DNA of 64,000 nt, taken from the NCBI RefSeq assembly GCF_052119645.1, contig NZ_JBGQOM010000001.1:248001-312000 (forward strand). Direction: 5' to 3'. The notes under the pieces were generated by a model, which searched no databases, was not told the origin of the DNA, and was given only the letters and a program-made list of their open reading frames with translations. Below are positions 1 to 9,226 of the stretch, piece by piece (within the stretch, counting starts at the first letter, position 1; every line of letters begins with the position of its first letter). Made by a program: the position numbers and the translations under genes. Origin of the DNA: Paraglaciecola sp030730205 (lineage in GTDB: Bacteria > Pseudomonadota > Gammaproteobacteria > Enterobacterales > Alteromonadaceae).

Positions 1-1021
1 CACCCGCTTCTATTAAAACTGGATCCGTATTAATAGTCGCAACGGCTTGCTTGGCAATATTGTCTGTTGAATCGAAAGTGTAAAACTGAGTTTGGCTACT
101 GACTTCAATGCTCTGCTGCGAGTCGTTATCGATATCGATCGCAATACTGACTTGCGCGCTTTCTTGGGACACATTTGCTGTTTGTACATGCGTTCCCCAC
201 TGACCTACATGCACCGGATTAGTTTTTGTTAACCACACATTGCGATATAAACCACCACCAGGATACCAGCGAGAAGAAGCAGGAGGATTGTCTAAACGAA
301 TCGCCAATTGATTTTTACCGGAACGCTTGACGTACGGTGTTAAATCTAAACGCCAAGACGCATAGCCATAAGGCCACCCACCCACTAAATGGCCATTAAG
401 CCACACCATGGCATAAGACATCGCGCCATCTACATCTAAGAAGATGGATTTGCTGGCATCGGCTGCGCTTAATTCAAAACTATTGCGATACCACGCTACG
501 CCTGGGCTGGGCAACCGCCCCATGCCACCACCTACCGGTGCATTGTCACCCTTGTAAAAAGGGCCATTAATCGCCCAATCATGTGGCACTTGTACACTCT
601 GCCACTGAGCATCGTCAAAGTCAGCTTGAATAAAAGGAAAACCGTCAGCAATAGCGGGTTCCCCCACAGGACGCTGGTGTTGCTGACCAGACTCAGCAAT
701 AAACGGATTTGCGCTAGGTAAAATCCAGGGTTTTAACACAAAGGCAGTCGATTCCACATCAACGGCTTCGGTAGGTTTGGCATCCGCTTGTTTGCCATCT
801 TCGTCCGATTCTATTTGAGGTCTAACGTCATAAATTAAGGGATCGGCTTGACTGGCATCGAGGTATTTATAAAAACGCCAGTTCGTGTCTAACAACACCC
901 GCTCACGACTTACCACTGTCGTTTCAGTCTCAAGTGGTGTGTCTTGTTTGCTGCAACTTAAAAGAATCAAACACCAGCTACTGAGTAAAACCAACCCCAT
1001 TACATCACTTAACTTTTTCAT
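1..1021 (-). CDS. Glycoside hydrolase family 2 lipoprotein (5' part, runs off window)
   Basis: About 340 N-terminal codons are present; the gene continues beyond base 1. The start is the ATG at 1021-1019, preceded by AAAAGGCT. The product begins with a lipoprotein signal ending in a lipobox (LLSC, Cys about residue 23), so it is probably anchored to a membrane and faces the periplasm or the outside. Downstream it shows the GH2 sugar-binding jelly roll: a VPHDWAINGPF-type motif, then WYRNSF, a VWLNGHLVGGWPYGY segment and NPPASSRWYPGGGLYRNVW. These are typical of beta-galactosidase-like GH2 enzymes of agar- and polysaccharide-degrading marine bacteria. The catalytic barrel lies outside the window, so activity and substrate cannot be read. 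Family is clear; specificity is unknown. Confidence 0.88.
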   Translation of the reverse strand, partial: MKKLSDVMGLVLLSSWCLILLSCSKQDTPLETETTVVSRERVLLDTNWRFYKYLDASQADPLIYDVRPQIESDEDGKQADAKPTEAVDVESTAFVLKPWILPSANPFIAESGQQHQRPVGEPAIADGFPFIQADFDDAQWQSVQVPHDWAINGPFYKGDNAPVGGGMGRLPSPGVAWYRNSFELSAADASKSIFLDVDGAMSYAMVWLNGHLVGGWPYGYASWRLDLTPYVKRSGKNQLAIRLDNPPASSRWYPGGGLYRNVWLTKTNPVHVGQWGTHVQTANVSQESAQVSIAIDIDNDSQQSIEVSSQTQFYTFDSTDNIAKQAVATINTDPVLIEAG

Positions 1022-1294
1022 TTTTAGCCTTTTGGTATCATTTGTTGCGTCACATCGCCTTAGCCACCGATGGCAAATAAGCATCATGATGACAAGGAAG
1101 TACAAAAATTAACGGTAGACTGTAACGAAGTAACAAATATTTAACTAGTTAAGGTGGCTTAGGATTTTTACAAACCCGCTTACTTTATTAATTTACCCAA
1201 CACAACGATGGCTTTCTTACATTATTCCAAGGTGTTATCTGTCACTATCGTGGTGCTGAAAAATGGCTGTTACACAACGATAGTTGGTAAAAAG

Positions 1295-2524
1295 CTATTC
1301 GTACCGTAAAGCATCTATCGGCTCTAAGCGTGAGGCTTTTAATGCCGGATAGTAGCCAAAAAACACCCCAATAAAGGCAGAAAAACCCAGGCTTAGCAGC
1401 ACCACGTCACTATCAATCACTCCACCCGCGCCAATGCCATAATTGTTACCTAAAAACACAAACAAATAGGCTATAACAACGCCGATAGCACCACCTAAAC
1501 CGCAGAGCACAATTGACTCGATTAAAAACTGGGTGAGAATATCTGCAGGTTTTGCCCCTACTGCCATGCGTAAACCAATTTCTCGCGTGCGCTCGGTCAC
1601 TGACACTAACATGATATTCATGATGCCAATGCCGCCAACGACTAAACTAACTGAGGCTACCCATGCTAATAGCGTATTAAATACCTGCATGGTTTCGGCT
1701 CGCGTAGCGATCATTTCTGACACATTGCGGATCCGAAACATATCATCACCATTAACGGGTATGCGCATACGTTGGCGCAGCAAACGGGTCATTTCTGTCT
1801 CGATATAATCCATGTCCTCACCATCATAGGCACTGACTTGAATAAAACGCACTGACTTGGGATTTGTTGAATCGATACCGGTGATTTTATTGCGCACTGT
1901 TTTAATGGGCAAAAACAGCACATCATCTTGATCTTCACCGCGAGCGTCTTGGCCTTTCGCGGCCAAGACCCCAACCACCGTCACGTTGAAGTTTTTCACA
2001 CGAATGGTTTGCCCCAGCGCTTCACTCACACCAAATAATTCTTGTCTGATTCGCTCACCAATAATGGCTACTTTTGCACCGCTGTTTATTTCTTGCGTGC
2101 TAAACTCACGCCCTGTGGCGATGGGCCAATCGCGCACCACAAAATAACGATTATCAATACCACTTATCTCAGTTGACCAATTTAGGTTGCCGTAAATTAC
2201 TTGCCCATTCGCGCTTAAATAAGGCGCTGCAGACTCAACCCCCGGTACTTGTTTTTCAATAAGATTGGCATCGTCTTCATTGATTTTAACCACTGATGAG
2301 GCACGGGCACCACCACTGGCCCGAAACGACCCCGTGACAAAAAACACATTGCCACCTAACGACTTAATCTGGTCGTCTACCTTTTGCTGAGCGCCCGCTC
2401 CCATGGCCACCATAATAATCACCGCAGCCACACCGATAATGATACCCAGCATGGTCAAAAAGCTGCGTAATAAATTCACTCTAAGCGCAGTGGTGGCGGT
2501 TTTTAATAAGATAAATAGCTTCAT
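1295..2524 (-). CDS. MacB-like ABC transporter permease (FtsX/MacB periplasmic core)
   Basis: Inner-membrane permease of a MacAB-type mechanotransmission exporter, 409 residues. An N-terminal membrane helix (about residues 20-45, MLGIIIGVAAVIIMVAMG) is followed by a large periplasmic MacB core and a C-terminal FtsX domain with three helices, including the conserved GGIGIMNIMLVSVTERTREIG stretch about residues 300-320. In E. coli MacB the ATPase and permease are one chain; here they are separate, which is common in other Gammaproteobacteria. Its ATG overlaps the stop of the ATPase gene by 4 bp (ATGA), so translation is coupled. It is the third gene of the adaptor-ATPase-permease operon. No TolC-type outer-membrane partner is encoded nearby; the exported substrate is unknown. 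Confidence 0.93.
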   Translation of the reverse strand: MKLFILLKTATTALRVNLLRSFLTMLGIIIGVAAVIIMVAMGAGAQQKVDDQIKSLGGNVFFVTGSFRASGGARASSVVKINEDDANLIEKQVPGVESAAPYLSANGQVIYGNLNWSTEISGIDNRYFVVRDWPIATGREFSTQEINSGAKVAIIGERIRQELFGVSEALGQTIRVKNFNVTVVGVLAAKGQDARGEDQDDVLFLPIKTVRNKITGIDSTNPKSVRFIQVSAYDGEDMDYIETEMTRLLRQRMRIPVNGDDMFRIRNVSEMIATRAETMQVFNTLLAWVASVSLVVGGIGIMNIMLVSVTERTREIGLRMAVGAKPADILTQFLIESIVLCGLGGAIGVVIAYLFVFLGNNYGIGAGGVIDSDVVLLSLGFSAFIGVFFGYYPALKASRLEPIDALRYE

Positions 2525-3243
2525 TGGCCAAGCCCATCACTGGCTAAACGAGGCTGAGGGTTAAGCTCATCGGCAATAAGCGCACCGTCTCGAAAGGTCA
2601 GCTTACGGCTCGCAAATTCAGCGATATCAGGTTCATGGGTTACTAATATGATGGTCTTGCCTTGCTGATTTAATTGCTGAAATAAGGCCATGACTTCAAG
2701 ACCGGTTTGCGTATCCAACGCACCGGTTGGCTCATCGGCTAAAATCATCACAGGCTCATTCACTAGCGCTCTGGCAATCGCCACACGTTGCTGCTGTCCA
2801 CCTGATAACTGCGACGGATGATGGTACAGACGGTTACCCAAGCCGACTTTTTCTAAACATTGTTTGGCACGAGCAGACCAGTGAGACTCAGGCACTTCGC
2901 TGTACAAGAGCGGCAACGTAACATTGTCTAGTGCGGTCGTGCGTGGTAGTAAATTAAATTGTTGAAATACAAAGCCAATGCGTTGATTGCGAATAGTAGC
3001 CAATTCATTCTTGGTTAAATTAGCCAGCTCAATCCCATCGAGTGCAATGCTGCCTTCACTGGCAATATCCAAACAGCCTAATAAGTTCATCATAGTAGAC
3101 TTACCCGAACCCGACGAGCCCATAATGGCGACAAACTCTCCTTGCTGAATCTCTAAGTCTACGCCTTTTAAAGCAAAGACTCGCTCTTCGCCCATTTGAT
3201 ACACCTTTTTAGCCTGACTCACCTTAATTAAGGCCGCTGACAT
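2521..3243 (-). CDS. MacB-like ABC transporter ATP-binding protein
   Basis: Cytoplasmic ATPase of the MacAB-like exporter, 240 residues, LolD/MacB type. Walker A GSSGSGKST (about residues 42-50), Q-loop VFQQFNLLPR, signature LSGGQQQR (about 145-152), Walker B VMILADEPTGALD and the H-loop histidine in VTHEP are all intact, so it should hydrolyse ATP. The ATG shares one base with the adaptor stop (TAATG), and its own stop overlaps the permease start, so the three genes form one tightly coupled operon transcribed leftwards. The function follows from context: it powers the FtsX-type permease together with the adaptor. Confidence 0.94.
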   Translation of the reverse strand: MSAALIKVSQAKKVYQMGEERVFALKGVDLEIQQGEFVAIMGSSGSGKSTMMNLLGCLDIASEGSIALDGIELANLTKNELATIRNQRIGFVFQQFNLLPRTTALDNVTLPLLYSEVPESHWSARAKQCLEKVGLGNRLYHHPSQLSGGQQQRVAIARALVNEPVMILADEPTGALDTQTGLEVMALFQQLNQQGKTIILVTHEPDIAEFASRKLTFRDGALIADELNPQPRLASDGLGQ

Positions 3244-4718
3244 TAGCTACTGACCTTTTGCGCACGCACAATAACAAGGTCGCCTTCTTGTAACTCGTCC
3301 GATACCAGCTCACTGTATTCCAAATCAGCAATACCCACTCTAACGTTGACCCGCTGCGGCTCACCGTCACGTAACACCCATACCACCGCGCGCTGAAGTT
3401 CATTGTTGTTTCCTTCGCTGCGTGGTTTTCGGCGCTGTTGGTTTAACGCTTGATATTGCTCCATTTGTTCTGCACTTAAAAAACTACGAAGTTCAATGTC
3501 CATTTGCGCCCGAATCTTTTTCATGGCGTCGTTCGGCCCAGCTGGCGGACCACCACCCATGTTTGAACGGGACTCACGAGCAGCTAACATGGATTTTTGC
3601 ATGGTCGCCATAGCATCTGCTAACAACTTGCTTTGTTCGGCGCTTAAACTTAACTGTTCAGCGAGGTCCTTCACTCTGGCCGACATATCTGGCCCAGAGC
3701 GTTCGCCATTAGTGGATTGGCCTTCTGGGGTAAAACGCAGTGCTGAATTACTCACGCGCAATACGTTGTCACGCTCACCTAAGATAATATCGACATTGGC
3801 TGTCATACCGGGCAGCAGCAACAAATCTTTGTTTTCTACACTAATAATGACTTTGTAAGTTACCACGTTGCTGGTGACGGTGGCGGCTTTACGTACTTGA
3901 GATACCACGCCGGTAAACTTACGCTCAGGATAGGCATCAACGGTAAACTTCACACCTTGGTGTTGTTTAATACGCCCGATATCTGCCTCATCAACGTCTG
4001 CTTCAATTTGCATGTTAACGAGATCTTGAGCGATAGAAAAAAGAGTGGGTGCAGATAAACTGGCAGATACTGCTTGGCCTTTATCCACTTGACGGTCAAT
4101 AATCACTCCATCCACTGGTGAGCGAATATACGTTCGGTCTAAATCAAGTTTGGCCTGTTCTAAGCTGGATAATGATTGCTGAACTCGGGCCTCTCCCACC
4201 AAAATAGCCGCATTAGCGGTTTCAATACTGACCTTAGCCAACTGATACGAGGTTTCACTGATGTCTAACTCTGAGGTACTGACTAGATTTTTTGCCCGCA
4301 ATTCACGGGTACGTTGATACTCGCGTTCAGCCAGTTTCTCTTCGGTTTGAGCTTTACTCAGTCCCGCTTGTAATTGCACCAAAGACGCTCTTGCAGAGGC
4401 TAAATCAGCTTCACTTTGGCGTAATTTAGATTGTACGGTTCTGTCGTCAATACGAGCAATCACTTGGCCACTCGTCACGACATCATTAAAATCCACATTG
4501 AGCTGCGAGATCAATCCTGACAATTCGGATCCTACATCAACGGTCACCACTGGCGAAATTGCCCCTGAGGAATTGACGGTACTTTCAATTTTACCAACGC
4601 TCAAGGCTTGAGTATGATATTTGATTTGTTCGGCGTTTTGCTCAGGGTAGTACCACCACACCAAAAAGACAGCCAGCAAAACCACGCAGGCTGTTTTAAC
4701 GATTGTTTGCGTTTTCAT
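3243..4718 (-). CDS. MacA-like periplasmic adaptor (membrane fusion protein) with a C-terminal helical insert
   Basis: Adaptor that links an inner-membrane ABC pump to an outer-membrane channel; 491 residues, whereas MacA is usually about 370-400. An N-terminal signal anchor (about residues 7-24) is followed by the lipoyl half (VDVGSELSGLISQL), a long coiled-coil hairpin (about 95-190), the second lipoyl half (IRSPVDGVIIDRQV) and a beta-barrel. The extra length is a block at about residues 335-440, roughly bases 3400-3715. It contains two LSxEQ-type helical segments (LSLSAEQSKLL and FLSAEQMEQYQAL) joined by a Gly/Pro-rich linker, resembling Spy/CpxP LTxxQ helices. The conserved C-terminal membrane-proximal strands resume after it. 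First gene of the operon. Confidence 0.9.
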   Translation of the reverse strand: MKTQTIVKTACVVLLAVFLVWWYYPEQNAEQIKYHTQALSVGKIESTVNSSGAISPVVTVDVGSELSGLISQLNVDFNDVVTSGQVIARIDDRTVQSKLRQSEADLASARASLVQLQAGLSKAQTEEKLAEREYQRTRELRAKNLVSTSELDISETSYQLAKVSIETANAAILVGEARVQQSLSSLEQAKLDLDRTYIRSPVDGVIIDRQVDKGQAVSASLSAPTLFSIAQDLVNMQIEADVDEADIGRIKQHQGVKFTVDAYPERKFTGVVSQVRKAATVTSNVVTYKVIISVENKDLLLLPGMTANVDIILGERDNVLRVSNSALRFTPEGQSTNGERSGPDMSARVKDLAEQLSLSAEQSKLLADAMATMQKSMLAARESRSNMGGGPPAGPNDAMKKIRAQMDIELRSFLSAEQMEQYQALNQQRRKPRSEGNNNELQRAVVWVLRDGEPQRVNVRVGIADLEYSELVSDELQEGDLVIVRAQKVSS

Positions 4719-4855
4719 AATTCCCTTTTAGTAAATGGCAAGTAACAAAATATGACACGATTACGGTAGATTAGAGCACGGAACCCGGCCCGGGTGTGTC
4801 AAGTTATGTAAAGTTGCAAGCCCAAGCTGTTTCAAAACGTAACATGGCTGCGCAC

Positions 4856-4882
4856 AAAAAAGGCCACTAACAAGTGGCCTTT
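4856..4882 (-). terminator. Rho-independent terminator downstream of the aldehyde dehydrogenase gene
   Basis: Perfect 10-bp stem 4859-4868 / 4873-4882 with a 4-nt loop. On the minus strand it is followed by a T run (A run at 4856-4860 on the + strand). It lies just past the stop codon of the leftward dehydrogenase gene and separates that operon from the MacAB-like operon. Confidence 0.85.
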
Positions 4883-4904
4883 CATATGAGAAGCGCTGAC
4901 TACC

Positions 4905-6344
4905 CTATTTTTGCGGTGTACGTAACACCATCAAACGTAACTCGGTCATGTCTTCCATCGCAAATTTGATGCCTTCACGGCCAAGTCCGGACTCTTTCAC
5001 GCCGCCATAAGGCATGTTATCAACCCGCCAACTGGGTACATCGCCAATCACAACACCGCCCACATCTAGCTCATCCCACGCTTTATGGGCTTTATAGATG
5101 TCACGGGTAAAAATACCCGCTTGTAAGCCAAATTGACTGTTATTCACTTCTTTTAAAGCGTCGTCAAAATCGCTAAAAGACGCAATTATCGATACTGGAC
5201 CAAAGGCTTCCTCGGCATTAATACTGGCATCTACGGGAACGTTTTCAAGCACACAGGCTTGTAACATGGCACCTTTACGCTCACCGCCACACAATATATC
5301 AGCGCCCGCCTCTTTAGCTTGTTTGATCCACTTTTCAAGGCGCTCTGCTTCAGAATCAGAAATCATCGGCCCGATAAAGGTCTTCTCATCTTTGGGATCG
5401 CCATGCACCAAGTTAGCCACTTTTTCGACATAACGTTGTTTAAACTCGGCAAACAGTTTTTCATGTACCAGTATGCGCTGCACGCTGATACAACTTTGCC
5501 CCGATTGGTAATACGCTCCAAAAATGATGCGTTCGATGGCATCATCTAAGTCCGCATCTTCGTCTACTACACAAGCGGCATTCCCACCAAGCTCTAGTAC
5601 TACCGGCTTTTTACCGGCTTTGGCTTTCAGCGCCCAGCCCACGTCAGGTGAGCCAGTAAAGCTTAATAATTTAAAGCGTTCGTCTGTGGTAAATAAATCC
5701 GCGCCATCACGGGTACAGGGCAGAATCGAAAATGCCCCTGCAGGTAAATCGGTCTCAGCTAAAATTTCACCAATGATAATCGCGCCTAAGGGGGTACGAC
5801 TGGCCGGCTTTAACACAAAGGCACAACCGGTTGCTAAAGCAGGGGCAATTTTATGCGCCGCTAAGTTAAGTGGAAAGTTAAAGGGTGAGATAAATGAACA
5901 CGGGCCAATTGGCACTCGCTTGTACATGCCTTGATAGCCTTTTGCTCGAGGCGTAATCTCAAGGTTCATTACTTCACCGTGCATGCGCACCGATTCTTCA
6001 GCAGCAATGCGGAAGGTATCAATCAGTCGCGTCACTTCACCTTTCGCATCTTTGATCGGTTTACCTGCTTCAATACACAGGGCATCGGCTAACTCGTCAA
6101 AACGTTCTTCAAAGCGTTTTACACAATGATTGAGGATGGCTTGACGCTCATAGGGACGCATTTTATTTAGCAAAGGCTGCGCTTTTTCAGCCGCAGCAAT
6201 GGCCGCGTCAATCACAGATGCATCAGCCATGGCGACACGCGTCGCCACTTCACCGCTGTATTTGTCCGTGACTTCCAGTTTTTCATTGGCATATACGGCC
6301 TTATTGGCCAAATAATAGGGATACGATTTTGCTAGCATATTCAC
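4905..6344 (-). CDS. NAD(P)-dependent aldehyde dehydrogenase
   Basis: ALDH-superfamily enzyme of 479 residues that oxidises an aldehyde to the acid. The Rossmann motif FTGSPDVG, the general-base glutamate in LELGGN (about residue 250) and the nucleophilic cysteine in GQSCISVQR (about residue 283) are present. The end of the chain carries the usual PYGGVKESGLGREG motif. It is the second gene after the acetolactate synthase-like gene with a 3-bp gap, and has a strong Shine-Dalgarno AAGGAGTG. The two proteins probably act in one pathway, perhaps oxidising an aldehyde produced or spared by the ThDP enzyme. Lactaldehyde, succinic semialdehyde or phosphonoacetaldehyde are possible substrates; the sequence does not decide. 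Confidence 0.92.
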   Translation of the reverse strand: MNMLAKSYPYYLANKAVYANEKLEVTDKYSGEVATRVAMADASVIDAAIAAAEKAQPLLNKMRPYERQAILNHCVKRFEERFDELADALCIEAGKPIKDAKGEVTRLIDTFRIAAEESVRMHGEVMNLEITPRAKGYQGMYKRVPIGPCSFISPFNFPLNLAAHKIAPALATGCAFVLKPASRTPLGAIIIGEILAETDLPAGAFSILPCTRDGADLFTTDERFKLLSFTGSPDVGWALKAKAGKKPVVLELGGNAACVVDEDADLDDAIERIIFGAYYQSGQSCISVQRILVHEKLFAEFKQRYVEKVANLVHGDPKDEKTFIGPMISDSEAERLEKWIKQAKEAGADILCGGERKGAMLQACVLENVPVDASINAEEAFGPVSIIASFSDFDDALKEVNNSQFGLQAGIFTRDIYKAHKAWDELDVGGVVIGDVPSWRVDNMPYGGVKESGLGREGIKFAMEDMTELRLMVLRTPQK

Positions 6345-6347
6345 TCC

Positions 6348-7988
6348 TTATAAAGCTTTGCTACGTTCACGGATGGTGCGATTCAAGGTTTCATCATTTA
6401 GGCTGTAATCAACCGGCACATCAATGACATGTACGCCAGGCGAAGCCAAACACAACCCCACTAACTCTTCGAGCGCTTCTGTTGCAGTAACTCGCCAACC
6501 TTTTGCGCCATAACTCTCTGCGTATTTAACGAAATCAGGATTACCATAATCTAAGCCAAAGTTATCGAATTCCATATGCGCTTGTTTCCACTTGATCATG
6601 CCGTAGGCATCGTCTCGCAGTATAATCACCACAATGTGCAAACCTAAACGCACTGCCGTCTCTAACTCTTGGCTGTTCATCATAAACCCACCATCACCAC
6701 ACACACTGATCACAGACTTTTCAGGATGGACCATTTTAGCGGCAATCGCAGAAGGCAGCCCTGCCCCCATGGTAGCTAAGGCATTATCAAGCAATAAAGT
6801 ATTTGGAAACGCAGCGGGATAATTTCTGGCAAACCAGATTTTGTATACCCCATTATCTAAGGTAACAATGCCATCTTTTGGCATCACTTTACGGATACCC
6901 TTAACAAATCGCTCAGGCAGAATAGGAAAACGACTGTCATCTTCTAATTCAGCACGATGGGCAATGTAGGCCTCATTCACTTTTTTAAAGAAAGAAAATT
7001 CCCAATCCGTTTGCACCTTAATGGCTTCTTTAATTTGCCAAATACTGTTGGCAATATCGCCTATGACTTCGACTTGTGGAAAATAAACCGGGTCAATTAC
7101 CGCACCATCAAAGTTGATATGAATGACTTTTTTGCCATCGTGATGCATGAAAAACGGTGGTTTTTCTACCACATCATGACCTACGTTAATAATCAGGTCG
7201 GCTTTATTAATCGCACGATGCACAAAGTCACCATCAGACAGTGACGTATTGCCCATAAAAAGATCGTCAGACTCGTCTAAAACGCCCTTACCCATTTGGG
7301 TTGTTACGTAAGGGATACCGGTTTTATTGACAAACTCTCGTAACATTTTGCTGGTCAATTTGCGATTTGCACCAGCACCGATGAGTAACAGGGGCGATTG
7401 TGATTGCTCGATGAGTTTCACTGCACGATCAATAGCTTTGTACTCGGCAATGGGACGGCGGTACAAACTGGCTGGTATTAATTGGGCGCTGGTGGTTTCA
7501 GCAGCGATATCTTCAGGTAGTTCAATGTGCACCGCACCGGGGCGTTCGTTATGTGCAATACGAAAGGCCTCTCGCACAATCGAAGGAATACGATCACCAC
7601 TGACCACTTGCGTCGTGTATTTGGTAATGGGCCTCATCATATCGACCACATCAATGACTTGAAAGCGACCTTGTTTACTGGTTTTGATCGGTTTTTGTCC
7701 CGTAATCATCAACATGGGCATTGCCCCTAATTGGGCATACGCTGCTGGGGTAACTAGGTTGGTTGCGCCCGGACCTAACGTTGATAAACACACACCAACA
7801 TTGCCCGTCAATCGGCCGTAAGTAGCGGCCATAAAGCCCGCTCCTTGTTCATGGCGGGTAAGTATTAACTTAATAGTTGATTCGCGTAGTGATTCGAGTA
7901 AATCGAGGTTTTCCTCTCCCGGAATACCAAAAATGTATTCCACACCTTCTGCTTCAAGGGCTTTTACAAATAAATCTGATGCTTTCAT
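6348..7988 (-). CDS. ThDP-dependent acetolactate synthase large subunit-like enzyme
   Basis: 546 residues with the three-domain layout of ThDP decarboxylases. The Pyr domain carries the catalytic glutamate in LTRHEQGAGFMA (Glu47), the middle domain is TPP_enzyme_M, and the PP domain has the GDGGFMMNSQELETA metal/ThDP motif (about residues 430-445). It most resembles acetolactate synthase large subunits, which condense two pyruvates. No small regulatory subunit is adjacent, so a catabolic AlsS-like role or a related carboligase/decarboxylase is more likely than branched-chain biosynthesis. The start has a good site (CGGAGAGAGC). Cotranscribed with the aldehyde dehydrogenase. Confidence 0.88.
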   Translation of the reverse strand: MKASDLFVKALEAEGVEYIFGIPGEENLDLLESLRESTIKLILTRHEQGAGFMAATYGRLTGNVGVCLSTLGPGATNLVTPAAYAQLGAMPMLMITGQKPIKTSKQGRFQVIDVVDMMRPITKYTTQVVSGDRIPSIVREAFRIAHNERPGAVHIELPEDIAAETTSAQLIPASLYRRPIAEYKAIDRAVKLIEQSQSPLLLIGAGANRKLTSKMLREFVNKTGIPYVTTQMGKGVLDESDDLFMGNTSLSDGDFVHRAINKADLIINVGHDVVEKPPFFMHHDGKKVIHINFDGAVIDPVYFPQVEVIGDIANSIWQIKEAIKVQTDWEFSFFKKVNEAYIAHRAELEDDSRFPILPERFVKGIRKVMPKDGIVTLDNGVYKIWFARNYPAAFPNTLLLDNALATMGAGLPSAIAAKMVHPEKSVISVCGDGGFMMNSQELETAVRLGLHIVVIILRDDAYGMIKWKQAHMEFDNFGLDYGNPDFVKYAESYGAKGWRVTATEALEELVGLCLASPGVHVIDVPVDYSLNDETLNRTIRERSKAL

Positions 7989-8209
7989 GCTCTCTCCGTT
8001 TTATTAGGCCCATGACCAAAAAGCCACTGACCACTGAGGTCATCAAACTGTAGACGAGATAATTATTTAAAACAGGGCGATATTTTTTTATTCCCCCCTT
8101 TGTTAAGCAGTTAACTTAACAACAATAACCAAGGCGACTTAGGGCAGTCGAATCATTCGTGTTTAGTACATGTGTTAACCTGAGGCTAAATTGAAGAAAA
8201 TCAAGCTAT

Positions 8210-8797
8210 TTAGCGAAATAACCAGCTTGAGGTCAATCTCACTAGTCGCGGCATAATCACATAAACCACCATAGCAACAACAATGGCCACCACGATACCC
8301 TGCCGTAAAACAGGGTGTGCCGAAAAAACAAAAAGGTCTTCTATAGGCTTTAGCATAGTCGGCACCATCATAGTTAATGGCCAGATAACACCTGTGGTCA
8401 GTAACCATTGTTTCCACCTAGTGGCTACTTTGTTTGGTGCAGGGGATTGGGTAAACCAAAAATCAATGCCATTATAAAGCTCAAGCATTTCTAGCTCGTG
8501 AAACAAAGTTTCACTTTCTGCTAATAGACTTTTTCGTTCAGCTGAATTGAGCCAATTATGAGCTAACTTTTCACTAGAAAAGCGCACGGCTATCTCGAAT
8601 TTATTGTCGCCATGGGCAGGGCGTAAAACATGTACCCCTTGATGACCCGGAAATTTTGCCGCAGCAGGAATAATTTGCTTGAGCCACAGTTCGTAAGCGG
8701 CCTGATTAACCGGCTGCACCTTGTGGCGAATAATCAGAGATACCGCACTACCATTTGTAGCTAATTCATCAGATTGAAGAGGAGTTGGAGTTGTCAT
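8210..8797 (-). CDS. Antibiotic-biosynthesis-monooxygenase (ABM) domain protein with C-terminal membrane helices
   Basis: 195 residues. The first half (about 18-115) is an ABM ferredoxin-like fold: IIRHKVQPVNQAAYELWLKQIIPAAAKFPG is followed by HVLRPAHGDNKFEIAVRF. The second half has two hydrophobic stretches (about 125-145 and 165-185), so the domain is probably tethered on the inner membrane. The family includes small oxygenases and quinone-related enzymes, but many members have no known activity. It follows the OsmC-like gene by 7 bp and closes a three-gene set with pirin and OsmC, which suggests a part in oxidative or quinone stress. That role is inference. Confidence 0.8.
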   Translation of the reverse strand: MTTPTPLQSDELATNGSAVSLIIRHKVQPVNQAAYELWLKQIIPAAAKFPGHQGVHVLRPAHGDNKFEIAVRFSSEKLAHNWLNSAERKSLLAESETLFHELEMLELYNGIDFWFTQSPAPNKVATRWKQWLLTTGVIWPLTMMVPTMLKPIEDLFVFSAHPVLRQGIVVAIVVAMVVYVIMPRLVRLTSSWLFR

Positions 8798-8804
8798 AAT
8801 AGAG

Positions 8805-9203
8805 TCATCTTACCTGAGAGTGCACTTCGGTTTTTACCGCGGTCATTAATTTATGGATTGGGCACTTGTCGGCAATCGCTTCCAGTGTTTTACGCTGTTC
8901 ATCGCTTATCTCTCCATTTAATATTAACTGCACATTAAGTACGTAAACCCCCTGCGTTTCGCGACTATTATCTCGCTCAATTTCAACATCAACACTTAAT
9001 AGTGGGATCTGTTTTCGCTTGGCATACATCAACAGAGTAATCGCTTTGCAGGATGCCAAAGAGGCATCATATAAATCGTGAGGGTCGGGACCAGAATCAT
9101 CACCACCCAAGGCTACAGCCACATCAGAAATCACCGTGTGATGATTGATACTGATGGTTTGGCGAAAAGTGCCTGTGTCACTTTTTTGTATACTGATAGT
9201 CAT
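8805..9203 (-). CDS. OsmC family peroxiredoxin-like protein
   Basis: 132-residue OsmC/Ohr-superfamily protein. The central helix DLYDASLASCKAITLLMYAKRK contains the first redox cysteine (about residue 55), and the second cysteine sits in ADKCPIHKLM near the C terminus. Such pairs reduce organic hydroperoxides using thiols. It is a different subfamily from the ohr gene at 26.9 kb: the ASxxSC and CPIH motifs fit the YhfA/OsmC-like branch. A strong AAGGACGTCTT site precedes the ATG. It lies between pirin and ABM genes in the same direction, 23 bp after pirin. Confidence 0.87.
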   Translation of the reverse strand: MTISIQKSDTGTFRQTISINHHTVISDVAVALGGDDSGPDPHDLYDASLASCKAITLLMYAKRKQIPLLSVDVEIERDNSRETQGVYVLNVQLILNGEISDEQRKTLEAIADKCPIHKLMTAVKTEVHSQVR

Positions 9204-9226
9204 AAGACGTCCTTATTTGGATTGGA

